Shown: in pieces, positions 17,462-26,248 of the stretch
How positions within the stretch are numbered: the stretch's first letter is position 1
Layout: the number at the start of each line of letters is the position of its first letter
Assembly (NCBI GenBank): GCA_029975915.1
Contig: JARKOC010000062.1
Location: 1-64,000 of the forward strand
From: Bryobacteraceae bacterium
GTDB taxonomy: Bacteria > Acidobacteriota > Terriglobia > Bryobacterales > Bryobacteraceae
Direction of reading: 5' to 3'
DNA length: 64,000 nt
Notes under the pieces: model-generated
What the model was told of the DNA's origin: nothing
Databases searched by the model: none
What the model saw: only the letters and a program-made list of their open reading frames with translations
Program-made: the position numbers and the translations under genes

Positions 17462-19407
17462 CAGGGACGCCTCCATGCCGCCAACACACAACCAAGGAGC
17501 GTAAGAAGGCTCAGCGCTGCGCCGGCCCAGAATGCCGCTGGGACATAGAAGAGTCTCACCCGGTGGGCGCCGGCCGGGATCCGCACGCCCATCAGCGCGT
17601 GGTCCATGGGAAAGAGTTCCGCGCCGCGGCCGTCGATTTCAGCACGCCACGCAGGATACCACGGGATGGCGATGCGCATGACGCAATCGCCCTCCGATGA
17701 GACATCCAGCACATATTCCGTTTCGCTGTGGGATTTCAGCGACGCAACTGCCGTGGCGTTGACTTGCTCCCCTTGGGCGGAGCCAGATTCGACGATGCCG
17801 TGCGTGGAGGGATCCAGCCGGTCCAGCAAAGCCCTGGCGTCCCTGGTTTGGAGGATTCTGGGGGGAAAGTTGAACCTGGGCAGGGCGCCTTCAAGCCTTG
17901 CAAGCGTCCGGTTGTCCGGTTGGACGACATACTTCACGCCGAGACCTTTGAGAAGCGCGGGATTCCGGCGCGAAGCGCTCAGGTAAGCGTCGTACCGCGA
18001 CAACTGCAGAGGATTCAGGCCGGAGGCGCTTTCAAGGGGATAGGCGAACGGAGCACTGACCGGAAACCGCGCGGCCCACTCCGCAGTCGGTGCAAATCTC
18101 TCCCGGGGTTGGCGGTCGATCTGAGCCAGCCAGTCCTGGAGTTGCCGCAGCCCGTCGCTGAAGATTTGGTGATACTCGCCGCGTGCAAAGACAAGCGGGT
18201 TGGCGAACATATTCCAGTAATACAGATCGGCGAAACACAACACGGCCAGCCCCGGCAATAGATATCGCCGAGCCGCTGAGGGAGCAAGACGCCCGATCCA
18301 GGTCCATCCGGCCGCCGCAGCCAGGGCGATGCCCAGCGAGCAAATGAACATGGCGTGGCTGGGTCCGCGGACGCTGGCGAAGCCCGGGAGTTTGGACACG
18401 AATGTGAACAAAACCCCGGCTGGTCCCGCAGCGTATAGGATTGGCAAAAAAATCAGGGCAGCAAGCGCCAGTCTGAGACGCGACACCAGCAGTCCGGCGG
18501 CTGCGAGCAAGAACGCAAGTAGCCCAACATAGAAATAGTGCTGGGTGATGTCGGGCGGTCCGGAATAAGGGGTTTGGCTGAAGACTCCAAGGGCGTTGGG
18601 CCAGACCAGAGTTGCGAAGCTGCGTGGGCCGGCGATGCCAAGCGGGGATTTGACGGCGGACACCTGCTGCCGGATGGACTGGGAAGTCAGTTCCGCGCCG
18701 GGCAAAATCTGCACCGCGGCGAGCAGAGCAGCACCGGCGGTGACGGCGAGTAATAACAAGATGGCGGACTTGAGCCGGGAGGTGTTGCGCGCGTAATGGA
18801 AACCGGCAAAGACGGCCACAGCGGTGAACAGGTAGAGGGCCGTTTGAAAGTGCCCAGCCAGAGCCACGCATCCTCCGGCGAGGGTACAGAGTACCGCCCG
18901 CCGCCGGCTGCTGGATTCCACAGCAGTAATGAACAGCCAGAGAAGCAGCGGGAACCAGGCCGCGGTTTGGAAAAGCGTGACGTGTTCGGCGTGGGCGGCA
19001 AAGAAACCACTGAATGCGTAAATGAGGCCAGCGATGACGCCAGCCGGCCGGTTGTCAAACAGACGGGCGGCGAGCAGGTATGCGCCCGCGGCGGCGAGGA
19101 GGGCGTGGAGCCAAAGTTCAAAGAAGATCGAGCGCGGCTCAATGCCGAGGACGAAGAACGGCCAGTTGAGCGGATACCATGCGCCGACCTGCATATCGGA
19201 CAGAAATGGGAATCCGCTGAAGACCGAACTAGTCCAATGAGGCAACTGCCCTGCCGCCAGCGAGTCAGCGAAGTGCTTCTGGTGCGGAAAGAAGTAGGAG
19301 ACCGCATCCCATGTAATCGATGCCTTCCCGAACAGGGGCTGGAAGTAGAAGGCCGTCACGGCGAGAACGATCAGGGCCAGCCAGGGCAGGTGCTGCGAGC
19401 GAGTCAT
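17461..19407 (-). CDS. YfhO-family multi-pass membrane protein
   Basis: A 648-residue integral membrane protein of the YfhO type (GT-C-like fold). The N-terminal half has many hydrophobic helices, with the conserved first loop ITWDAVSYFFPHQKHFADSL and LPHWTSSVFSGFPFLSDMQ. A soluble domain at about 420-610 is followed by a final helix (AAFWAGAALSLLTLLGCVLA). Members take part in glycosylation of envelope polymers with lipid-linked donors. Four-base overlaps on both sides tie it to a methyltransferase and to a polyprenyl-phosphate glycosyltransferase, which would supply its donor. Confidence 0.85.
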   Translation of the reverse strand: MTRSQHLPWLALIVLAVTAFYFQPLFGKASITWDAVSYFFPHQKHFADSLAAGQLPHWTSSVFSGFPFLSDMQVGAWYPLNWPFFVLGIEPRSIFFELWLHALLAAAGAYLLAARLFDNRPAGVIAGLIYAFSGFFAAHAEHVTLFQTAAWFPLLLWLFITAVESSSRRRAVLCTLAGGCVALAGHFQTALYLFTAVAVFAGFHYARNTSRLKSAILLLLAVTAGAALLAAVQILPGAELTSQSIRQQVSAVKSPLGIAGPRSFATLVWPNALGVFSQTPYSGPPDITQHYFYVGLLAFLLAAAGLLVSRLRLALAALIFLPILYAAGPAGVLFTFVSKLPGFASVRGPSHAMFICSLGIALAAAAGWTWIGRLAPSAARRYLLPGLAVLCFADLYYWNMFANPLVFARGEYHQIFSDGLRQLQDWLAQIDRQPRERFAPTAEWAARFPVSAPFAYPLESASGLNPLQLSRYDAYLSASRRNPALLKGLGVKYVVQPDNRTLARLEGALPRFNFPPRILQTRDARALLDRLDPSTHGIVESGSAQGEQVNATAVASLKSHSETEYVLDVSSEGDCVMRIAIPWYPAWRAEIDGRGAELFPMDHALMGVRIPAGAHRVRLFYVPAAFWAGAALSLLTLLGCVLAAWRRP

Positions 19408-20246
19408 GGCTCAATCCGAACAGCCGGCGCGCTGAGTTCCGGCCGGGGCCGCCGGCAATGAATCGAATGATAAATGCTGCCGTGGAACCAGGGCAACGGA
19501 AAACGCTTGACCTGAACGTCCTGGAAAAACCAGCCGAGCACGGCCAGAATCTCCGGCGCGCTGTTGATGTGTTCGTGGCGCATGACCGGGGCGTAGGCGC
19601 ACCCGTTTCGCAACCGGTAAGCCAGTCCGGTCGTTAAGCGCCAGGACAGGCCCCACAGCAGTCCGCCTTCACTTGGGATGGCGGCCTGAAACAGTCCGCC
19701 GGGTTTTAAAAGTCCTGCGCTTTTGGCCACGATCCGCGGCAACTCCTCAAGGTGTTCGAGTACAGCAATGGAGAAGATGCGATCGTAACGATTCGCCGAG
19801 GGAACCGCATCGATGGAGCCGTAGAGCGCGCGGAGCCTGTCCCGAAGCTGGCTCTGGGCGATTAGGGCGCCCATGGGTTCCACTGCGTCGTACACCGTGT
19901 CCGGCTCGTACGGGATGTGGTTGAGGGTGCCGGCGCCGAGTTCGAGAACTGTTTGGCCCGGCGCGCTCGCGGAGGCGACGGTCCGGTGCATCCAACCTTC
20001 GACCCAGTTCACAGCCCTGAGCAAGCGGCTCTCGCCAGTGCGGCTGGCGACGATGTGCGATTCATAGATCGCCTTCTGCCGTGGCGGCAGATCCGGCTTG
20101 ATGCGGGGATAACTGGCCAGCAGCGCTTCCACGCTGCGGCATCTGGGCCCAGTACGCTTCACTGTCTTCACCCTCGGTTGCTTCCCGGCTCCCTCAAACT
20201 GGCAGTATCCCACAAGGCGCGGCGGCTTCCGGCTTCTTCCGCACAT
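19404..20246 (-). CDS. Class I SAM-dependent methyltransferase
   Basis: A protein of up to 280 residues with a Rossmann methyltransferase core: QTVLELGAGTLNHIPYE (SAM-binding glycine loop), YDAVEPMGAL, and YDRIFSIAVLEHLEELPRIV, with LLKPGGLFQAAIPSEGG as post-motif. ATG 20246 is the longest start. A GTG at 20162, preceded by GAGGG, is an alternative that would remove about 28 poorly conserved residues. The target is unknown. First gene of the operon with YfhO and GT2, so the substrate may be a lipid-linked sugar. Confidence 0.82.
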   Translation of the reverse strand: MCGRSRKPPRLVGYCQFEGAGKQPRVKTVKRTGPRCRSVEALLASYPRIKPDLPPRQKAIYESHIVASRTGESRLLRAVNWVEGWMHRTVASASAPGQTVLELGAGTLNHIPYEPDTVYDAVEPMGALIAQSQLRDRLRALYGSIDAVPSANRYDRIFSIAVLEHLEELPRIVAKSAGLLKPGGLFQAAIPSEGGLLWGLSWRLTTGLAYRLRNGCAYAPVMRHEHINSAPEILAVLGWFFQDVQVKRFPLPWFHGSIYHSIHCRRPRPELSAPAVRIEP

Positions 20247-20278
20247 GAGGGTCCCCGATAGGCTATCTTGGATCTTTC

Positions 20279-21586
20279 ATGTCACAACCAACCTCCGCCG
20301 GGACTTCTTCTAACTACAAATGGTGGGTCGTCGCGATGCTCTGGTGCATCTCGTTCTTCAACTACGCGGACCGACAGGCGATCTTCTCCGTCTTTCCGCT
20401 GCTTGAAAAAGAGATGAATCTGGACCCGATCCAACTGGGCCTGCTTGGCAGCAGCTTCGCCTGGGTCTACGGGCTGACGGCGCCGCTGGCGGGCATGATC
20501 GTCGATCGCGTCAAACGCGTGAGCGCCATCATCGGCGGCCTGCACGTCTGGAGCATCATCTGCATGGCCACGGCGCTGTCGCGCAACTTCGGCCACCTGC
20601 TGTTCTTCCGCGCCGCCGAGGGACTCGGCGAAACGTTCTATTACCCGGCTTCTATGTCGCTGGTCAGCGATTATCACGGCAAGAAGACGCGCTCGCGAGC
20701 CATGGGGATTCACCAGACCAGCGTCTATGTCGGCACGATCGCCGGCGGATTCTTCGCCGGCTGGATTGGCCAGGTCTACGGGTGGCGTTGGTCGTTCATC
20801 GTCTTCGGCGGGTTGGGCGTCCTCCTTGGATTCGCGCTTCACAAGTTCCTTCGTGAACCCGTGCGCGGTGCGGCCGAAGAGGCGCCTGCTCATCCGCAGG
20901 CCACGCCACAGGCCGAGCCGCAAGCCGCGCCCCCTGCACCCGAGAAACTCTCAGCGGGCCAGACGTTCGCCCTCATCCTCCGCAAACCAACGGCGATCGC
21001 CCTCATGCTCGCGTTCCTCTGCGCCAATTTCGTCGCCGTCGTCCTGCTGTCCTGGATGCCGAAATTCCTGCATGACAAGTTTGAGCTGAATCTCGCCATG
21101 GCCGGTTTAGCGGCGACCGTGTTCGCTCAGGTTGGCAGCATGACGGCCGCACCGATTGGCGGCTACATCGCCGATAGGCTGCGCGCCAAATCAGTTGGCG
21201 GACGAATGACGGTGCAGGCGATTGGCGTTCTGCTCGGGGCGCCAATGGTGGCGCTGTGCGGACTCACGGGTGAGATTGGCTGGCTGCTGGTCGCCCTGAC
21301 CGGGTGGGGGCTGTTCAAGGGGCTCTACGACGCAAACATATTCGCATCGATGTACGACGTCATCCCGCCGAATGCGCGCGGCAGCGCCGCAGGTTTGATG
21401 AACACTGTCGGCTGGCTGGGCGGCGGAACTGCGCCGCTGCTGATCGGCATCGTGGCGCAGCGGTCCTCTCTAGGATTCGCCATTGCCCTGGCTTCGGCGG
21501 TGTATGTGCTCGCAGGGTTGATCCTCATCACCGCGATTACGTTCTTCGTGAAGAAGGACGCGCTCGAAGCGGGGACTAGCGTTTGA
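20279..21586 (+). CDS. MFS transporter, anion:cation symporter-like (ACS type)
   Basis: A 435-residue, 12-helix major facilitator protein. The N-terminus has the ACS-like ISFFNYADRQAIFSVFPLLE, and RAAEGLGETFYYPASMS lies in helix 4. A Pro/Ala/Gln-rich central loop (about residues 200-228) joins the two halves. The family includes transporters of hexuronates, galactonate and other organic anions. The gene diverges from the methyltransferase and overlaps the FG-GAP gene tail to tail by 11 bp. The sugar-metabolism genes that follow make a carbohydrate acid a plausible substrate. Confidence 0.85.
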   Translation: MSQPTSAGTSSNYKWWVVAMLWCISFFNYADRQAIFSVFPLLEKEMNLDPIQLGLLGSSFAWVYGLTAPLAGMIVDRVKRVSAIIGGLHVWSIICMATALSRNFGHLLFFRAAEGLGETFYYPASMSLVSDYHGKKTRSRAMGIHQTSVYVGTIAGGFFAGWIGQVYGWRWSFIVFGGLGVLLGFALHKFLREPVRGAAEEAPAHPQATPQAEPQAAPPAPEKLSAGQTFALILRKPTAIALMLAFLCANFVAVVLLSWMPKFLHDKFELNLAMAGLAATVFAQVGSMTAAPIGGYIADRLRAKSVGGRMTVQAIGVLLGAPMVALCGLTGEIGWLLVALTGWGLFKGLYDANIFASMYDVIPPNARGSAAGLMNTVGWLGGGTAPLLIGIVAQRSSLGFAIALASAVYVLAGLILITAITFFVKKDALEAGTSV

Positions 21587-22664
21587 AGCGGTAGAGCCTC
21601 AGTTCGGCAGTAGCAGAACCGATACAGACGAGTTCCAGCCTGTTGTCGCCATCGAGATCGACAGCCTCGCAGGACGCCGCTGTGAGCGACCGGTCCAGCG
21701 GAGTCTTCACCCAGCCGGCCTGAGTTCGTTTGTGCAAATCGACCACTCCGCCACCGCCGCGCGCGCCGGAGATGATTTCATCGTTGCCGTCATTGTCGAA
21801 GTCGGCGGCGAGCACGGTGTGGCCGTCAACGAGGCTGGAATCGAGCACTTCGCGCTTCCAGACCTTGCCGCGTTGGGTGTAGACGGCGAGTTCGTTACCG
21901 TGCCAGGGTTCGATCGAAGCGATGAACGGGCCAGACTTCAAACGGCCGACGGTTACATCGCTCGAACCGCTCTTCGGCCACGGCAGCGGGCTCCCGGCGG
22001 CGAGTTTGGTGCGCTGCCAGGACTTACCCTTGCGCTCGATGCGCGTGATGCCCGCAAAGCTCGCCACCAGCATCGAGCAGGGTTTGTCGCGCTCGACATA
22101 GAGACCGTGCATCACACCCTGCCCCGCCCCGCCGATCCGCTCCGGTTTCCAGTTTCCGGGACGGTAGAGGATCAGTGGAACCGCGCCGTGGAAATCAGGC
22201 GGCCCGGCTTTGGCGTCAGTCAACGGGGCGTTGACGAATGCGCCGTCGCACACCCGAATCCTGTGCGCTGTCGGCACGCGGTCGATCTCGGTGACAGACC
22301 AAGGTTGCCGGGGATCGCCTTGCGAACGCAGCACCATGACAGTCCCAGCACTCTTCGCCGCTATATTTGAGAACTCCTGCGCAAGGACGAGTTCCGGGAT
22401 GCGGTCGCCGTCGGTATCCATGGCCGCCACGTTGATCATCTGGCGGAACCCGGTGGCGATCACGTGGCGGGTCCACGAAGGGTTCTCAAACCAGACGAGT
22501 TCAGGAATCGACGACGCAAGCGCGATCAGGTCCTTGCGGCCGTCGCGGTTCAGATCCACGGCCAGCACTTGGTAGCCGCCCTTCAAGTCCCGCGCAATGG
22601 TAGTGGTTTCGACCTGTCCCCAAGCCAGACAGGACAAGGACACGAGAGCGGCGGCGAGTTTCAT
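21576..22664 (-). CDS. Secreted FG-GAP / VCBS-repeat protein
   Basis: A 362-residue protein with signal peptide MKLAAALVSLSCLAWG. It contains repeated calcium-binding FG-GAP blade motifs: VDLNRDGRKDLIAL, MDTDGDRIPELVLA, ADFDNDGNDEIISG and VDLDGDNRLELVCI. These build a seven-bladed beta-propeller, which often binds ligands or carbohydrates. No catalytic motif is seen. It overlaps the stop of the upstream DUF1080-PHP gene by 4 bp, so the two proteins are probably made together. Confidence 0.85.
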   Translation of the reverse strand: MKLAAALVSLSCLAWGQVETTTIARDLKGGYQVLAVDLNRDGRKDLIALASSIPELVWFENPSWTRHVIATGFRQMINVAAMDTDGDRIPELVLAQEFSNIAAKSAGTVMVLRSQGDPRQPWSVTEIDRVPTAHRIRVCDGAFVNAPLTDAKAGPPDFHGAVPLILYRPGNWKPERIGGAGQGVMHGLYVERDKPCSMLVASFAGITRIERKGKSWQRTKLAAGSPLPWPKSGSSDVTVGRLKSGPFIASIEPWHGNELAVYTQRGKVWKREVLDSSLVDGHTVLAADFDNDGNDEIISGARGGGGVVDLHKRTQAGWVKTPLDRSLTAASCEAVDLDGDNRLELVCIGSATAELRLYRFKR

Positions 22665-24169
22665 GCCTTCAGAATCGATCCTTTCCGGTCGATTGCGCGC
22701 TCACCCACAGGCGCCGGCACGAAGAAATCGTCCCACTTCAATCCGCACAGTTTCACCATCTCGATGCCGTACTCACAGCGGCCCAGCTTGGCGTCGGTGT
22801 TGTTGGTCCCGAAGCTGAATTTCAGGCCCTCAGCCTTGGCCGCCTGGATGAAGCGCCGGCCGGGCAGCCGGTAACGGTTGTTGATCTCGATCGCCACGGC
22901 GCCCTTTTTCGCGGCCCTCACCACCTGCATGATGCGCTCGTCGGTCCACAATTTGTCGTAGTCCTTGGCGATCTGGTCGGGCACAAAGGTCGGATTCACA
23001 TAGATGTCGATGGGCTCGCGTTCGAGAATCCCCACGGCGCGGCTCACCAGCGTCTCCATGAACTCCTGCGGGTCGGCAATCGTGCCGACCTCGTTGGCCA
23101 TCCACGTCCGCATCCGGCGGCCGCGATTGTCTGTCCAGGTCATCGAGTCGGTGAAGACGTAGTCGAAAACGCCGACAGTCCGGCGGTCGAACATCTCCAC
23201 CCATTCGCGGCCTTCGGCCTGCATGGCGGCATATACTGGCGCGCCTTCGAGCGACTTCTTGAAGGCGATCGCGCCGGCCTCGTTTTCGACCGGGAAGCCC
23301 TTGCCGCAATTGACGGCGATGCCATGGAAGATGCCTGTCTGGCGGGAAAGCGCCAGAGCGGCTTTCAGGTCGAGATCGCCCTTCAGGTGGACATGGTAGT
23401 CGACCAGCGGGTAGTTGCCCGCGCTCAGATCGAGTAGCGCCTGGGCCGTATCATCGCTTGCCGACACTGGCGTGGCCGGCTGTTCGACGTTGTCAGGCAG
23501 TGGGCGGACTCGCAGATTCCTGTAGCGCGCTTTTGATCCCGGATCGTGGCATTGGAGAGCGAATGTTCCAGAACTCAGAACCCTGCCTGGATCGCCGGCG
23601 TGTGTCAGCGGCGGCGTGGATTCGGTGTAGTCCACCACCAGCATCCCGTTCACGCTCACCTGGACGTTTTTCTGCCGGACGGCGACACGGACTTTGAACC
23701 ATTCCCCGTCCCTGACAAGCGCCTTGTACACGTTGCGGACGCCGTAGAGCGAACCCGTCTTCTTGTTCTCGCGGTAGTTTCCCTCGCCGGTGGCGGTGTT
23801 GTTGATCTGGACCTCGAAGCCTTTTGCGGGCCAGCCTTTGGGCTGGTAGGCAGTATGGAAGAAGAAGCCTGAATTGGCCTTGGGCTGAGTCATCGCCTCG
23901 AATTCGATTTCGAAGTTGCGGAAGTTCGCATTGTTCACGTTGCCGGAGTAAAACAGGTGCGAACGAGGCCCATCAGCCACCAGGCAGCCGCCGGCCACCT
24001 TCCATGAACCGCTGTTCTCGCTCGCACGCCAGCCCTTCAAGCTTTGGCCGTCGAACAGGTTCACCCAGTCGCCGCCGGCCGCTTGCGACTGCTTGGCGCA
24101 GGCAATCAGCCCGCCGGCCAGCGCGCCGAACTGGCGTCTCGATATCTCCAGGCTCATAGAATCTGCCAT
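22661..24169 (-). CDS. Tat-exported fusion: DUF1080 (3-keto-glycoside hydrolase-like) plus PHP-like metal-dependent domain
   Basis: A 502-residue two-domain protein. A Tat signal (ISRRQFGALAGGLIACA) is followed by a DUF1080 lectin-like beta-sandwich (about 33-235) with the family marks WVNLFDGQSLKGW, ANSGFFFHT and GFEVQIN. The second domain (about 250-495) starts with LVDYHVHLKGDLDL, a His-x-His metal site as in PHP/amidohydrolase enzymes. I chose ATG 24169 for its GGAG ribosome binding site six bases upstream. DUF1080 enzymes hydrolyse or beta-eliminate 3-keto glycosides; the role of the second domain is unknown. Confidence 0.82.
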   Translation of the reverse strand: MADSMSLEISRRQFGALAGGLIACAKQSQAAGGDWVNLFDGQSLKGWRASENSGSWKVAGGCLVADGPRSHLFYSGNVNNANFRNFEIEFEAMTQPKANSGFFFHTAYQPKGWPAKGFEVQINNTATGEGNYRENKKTGSLYGVRNVYKALVRDGEWFKVRVAVRQKNVQVSVNGMLVVDYTESTPPLTHAGDPGRVLSSGTFALQCHDPGSKARYRNLRVRPLPDNVEQPATPVSASDDTAQALLDLSAGNYPLVDYHVHLKGDLDLKAALALSRQTGIFHGIAVNCGKGFPVENEAGAIAFKKSLEGAPVYAAMQAEGREWVEMFDRRTVGVFDYVFTDSMTWTDNRGRRMRTWMANEVGTIADPQEFMETLVSRAVGILEREPIDIYVNPTFVPDQIAKDYDKLWTDERIMQVVRAAKKGAVAIEINNRYRLPGRRFIQAAKAEGLKFSFGTNNTDAKLGRCEYGIEMVKLCGLKWDDFFVPAPVGERAIDRKGSILKA

Positions 24170-24210
24170 GTTTCGCTCCGTGTTCATCCTACTACTTCGA
24201 TCTTTCGTTG

Positions 24211-24251
24211 AAAAACAAAACGCCGGGCAGAGCATCACGCCCGCCCGGCGT
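24211..24251 (-). terminator. Rho-independent terminator after the sugar isomerase
   Basis: Read on the minus strand, ACGCCGGGC and GCCCGGCGT form a perfect 9-bp stem (24243-24251 with 24220-24228) followed by a TTTTGTTTTT-like tract (24211-24220). It ends the transcript of the isomerase gene 28 bp downstream of its stop. Confidence 0.82.
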
Positions 24252-24278
24252 CGCAAACCGGCCCCTGAAGCGGCCCGG

Positions 24279-25112
24279 TTAGCCGTGGATCTTCTTGATG
24301 TTGGCCAGACACTTCTCGACCGTCTCGAACGGAGGCAGGTCGTAGCCTTCCTGCTCGATCAGGTAGAACTCAACGCCGCCTTTGCCTTCGGCCGCCTTGA
24401 AGATCTCCTTCCAAGGTGCGTCGCCCTCGCCGAACAGAACACGGTACTTCTTCGCAGCGGAGTAGTCCTTGCAATGGACGCACTTGATGCGGCCGGGATT
24501 GTCGTTGATCCACTTCACGGGGTCCTGACCGGCCTCAATGCAGGTTCCCACGTCCAATTGCATCATCACATCCTTGGGTGTGCCCTTGGCGACAACGGCC
24601 AGCGGAAGAACGCCGTCGATCGGTTTAAACTCGGCGGCATGGTTGTGGTAGCCAACCGACAGTTTCGCCGCCTTGGCCTTTTCGTAAGACGCAGTCAGTT
24701 TGTCGGCGACACCCTTCCAGCCATCGATCCCGTTCACCCGGCCGGCGCTGGCTTGGACGATGTACTTTGAACCCAGGATCGTGTTGATCTCGATCGCCTT
24801 GCCGATACCCTCGGGCGTGAAGACGTTGGCCCCGTTGTGGGTCGAGTAACACTTCACATTCAGGTCGTCGAGGACCTTGCGGACTTCCTTCGCGAAGTCG
24901 GTGGTCCACTCGATGTAGTTCCCATAGAATTCAAATCCCGGGTAACCCATCTTGGCGCATGTCTTGACCGAGCCGATGACGTCCTTGGCCATCTCCGTGC
25001 GCACGGAATAGAGTTCCAGGCCGAAGGGGATCTTTTTGGCTCCAAACGCAGGCAGCGCGGCCGCCGCTGTGGCCGCGGATAGGAACGAACGGCGTGTAAA
25101 TTCGCGTGTCAT
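24279..25112 (-). CDS. Tat-exported sugar phosphate isomerase/epimerase family protein
   Basis: A 277-residue AP-endonuclease-2/xylose-isomerase-like TIM barrel. The Tat signal FTRRSFLSAATAAAALPAFGA leads to the barrel start IPFGLELYSVR. Conserved positions include YPGFEFYG, the metal-site-like VGYHNHAAEF, MMQLDVGTCIEAG and CVHCKDY. ATG 25112 gives the Tat signal directly. Members isomerise or dehydrate keto-sugars. A strong intrinsic terminator follows, so it is a single-gene transcript or the end of one. It diverges from a second, cytoplasmic isomerase. Confidence 0.87.
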   Translation of the reverse strand: MTREFTRRSFLSAATAAAALPAFGAKKIPFGLELYSVRTEMAKDVIGSVKTCAKMGYPGFEFYGNYIEWTTDFAKEVRKVLDDLNVKCYSTHNGANVFTPEGIGKAIEINTILGSKYIVQASAGRVNGIDGWKGVADKLTASYEKAKAAKLSVGYHNHAAEFKPIDGVLPLAVVAKGTPKDVMMQLDVGTCIEAGQDPVKWINDNPGRIKCVHCKDYSAAKKYRVLFGEGDAPWKEIFKAAEGKGGVEFYLIEQEGYDLPPFETVEKCLANIKKIHG

Positions 25113-25290
25113 CGCTTGCACGATATCACATCCGGCGGCGCCGCCTAGCGGCCTTTCTTTCGATAGCCGGCAAACCTCTGCCCGGCAGACTCCATGCGGG
25201 GCTTGCTGCACTCGGCTTCGCATCCTGATATCTTGCATAAGACGCGGTTGCCAGAAACGGGCGCCGCCGGAATTTTCGCTGGAGGATCAG

Positions 25291-26238
25291 ATGAGCAAAC
25301 GAACCTCTATCGGCTCCTGGGCTTACACTATCGGCCCTTATGCAGCCAATCCCATCGATTTCGATACGGTCATCTCCAAACTGAAGGAACTGGGCTTTGA
25401 CGGTGTCGAGCTCGGCGCATTTCCGCCGCATCCTAATCCTGGAAACCCCGGCGGCGACGATTCGGCCTGGCCCGGCGCGATGCCGGAGGCGTCACAGCGC
25501 GCCGAACTGAAGGCCAAGATGGACTCTCTCGGCATGGGCTTCAGCGGCATCGCCGCCAACCTATGGGGGGAAAAACTCATCAACACAGACGACCAAACGA
25601 AATACATCTCCGAGTTCAAGAAGAACGCCAAGTTCGCCGCCGATCTCGGCATTCCTTCGGTTCGCGTCGATTGCGTCCAGCCGCCCACCATTATCCGGGA
25701 TGTCGATTACCAGACGGCCCTGGCCCGCGTCGTGAATACCTGGAAAGAATGCGCCATTATCGCCGCCGATCATGGCCTGCATGTCACCTGGGAGTTCGAA
25801 CCCGGCTTCGCCTTCAACAAGCCCTCCGACATCCTGCGCGTCCACGACGGTGTCGGCAAAGACAATTTCGGGCTGATGTACGACACCTGCCACGGCCAGA
25901 TGGTCGGCGTGAACGGCGCCCGCCAGGAAGGCCAGAAGGAGACCTTCCCGTCGCAGGTGGAGTTCATCGCCACGCTCGACGGCCGCATCAACCACATCCA
26001 CGTGATCGATTCCGATAACACCTGTCACAAGGACGCCAACGGCGAGGACGAGACCTCCGCCCATCCGCCGTTTGGCCTGGGCGTGATCGATTTCGATGTC
26101 GTGATGCCCGCCCTGGCCAAGGCGTCCCGACTGCCCCACGACTTTTGGACCATCGACCTCTGCTTCTGGCCCGACGCCTGGCAGGCTACGGCCGACTGCA
26201 AGAAACGACTCGATGCCCTCATTGCCGCCCACGGTTAA
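25291..26238 (+). CDS. Sugar phosphate isomerase/epimerase family protein (cytoplasmic)
   Basis: A 315-residue TIM-barrel protein of the same broad family as the divergent neighbour but without export signal. Metal-site-like stretches include VTWEFEPGFAF, LMYDTCHGQMVG and NHIHVIDSDNTCH. The C-terminus has HDFWTIDLCFWPDAW. GGAGG ten bases upstream supports ATG 25291; the open frame further upstream is not needed. It is followed after 10 bp by a Gfo/Idh/MocA oxidoreductase, so the two probably process the same sugar in series. Confidence 0.88.
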   Translation: MSKRTSIGSWAYTIGPYAANPIDFDTVISKLKELGFDGVELGAFPPHPNPGNPGGDDSAWPGAMPEASQRAELKAKMDSLGMGFSGIAANLWGEKLINTDDQTKYISEFKKNAKFAADLGIPSVRVDCVQPPTIIRDVDYQTALARVVNTWKECAIIAADHGLHVTWEFEPGFAFNKPSDILRVHDGVGKDNFGLMYDTCHGQMVGVNGARQEGQKETFPSQVEFIATLDGRINHIHVIDSDNTCHKDANGEDETSAHPPFGLGVIDFDVVMPALAKASRLPHDFWTIDLCFWPDAWQATADCKKRLDALIAAHG

Positions 26239-26248
26239 GGAGTAAACC

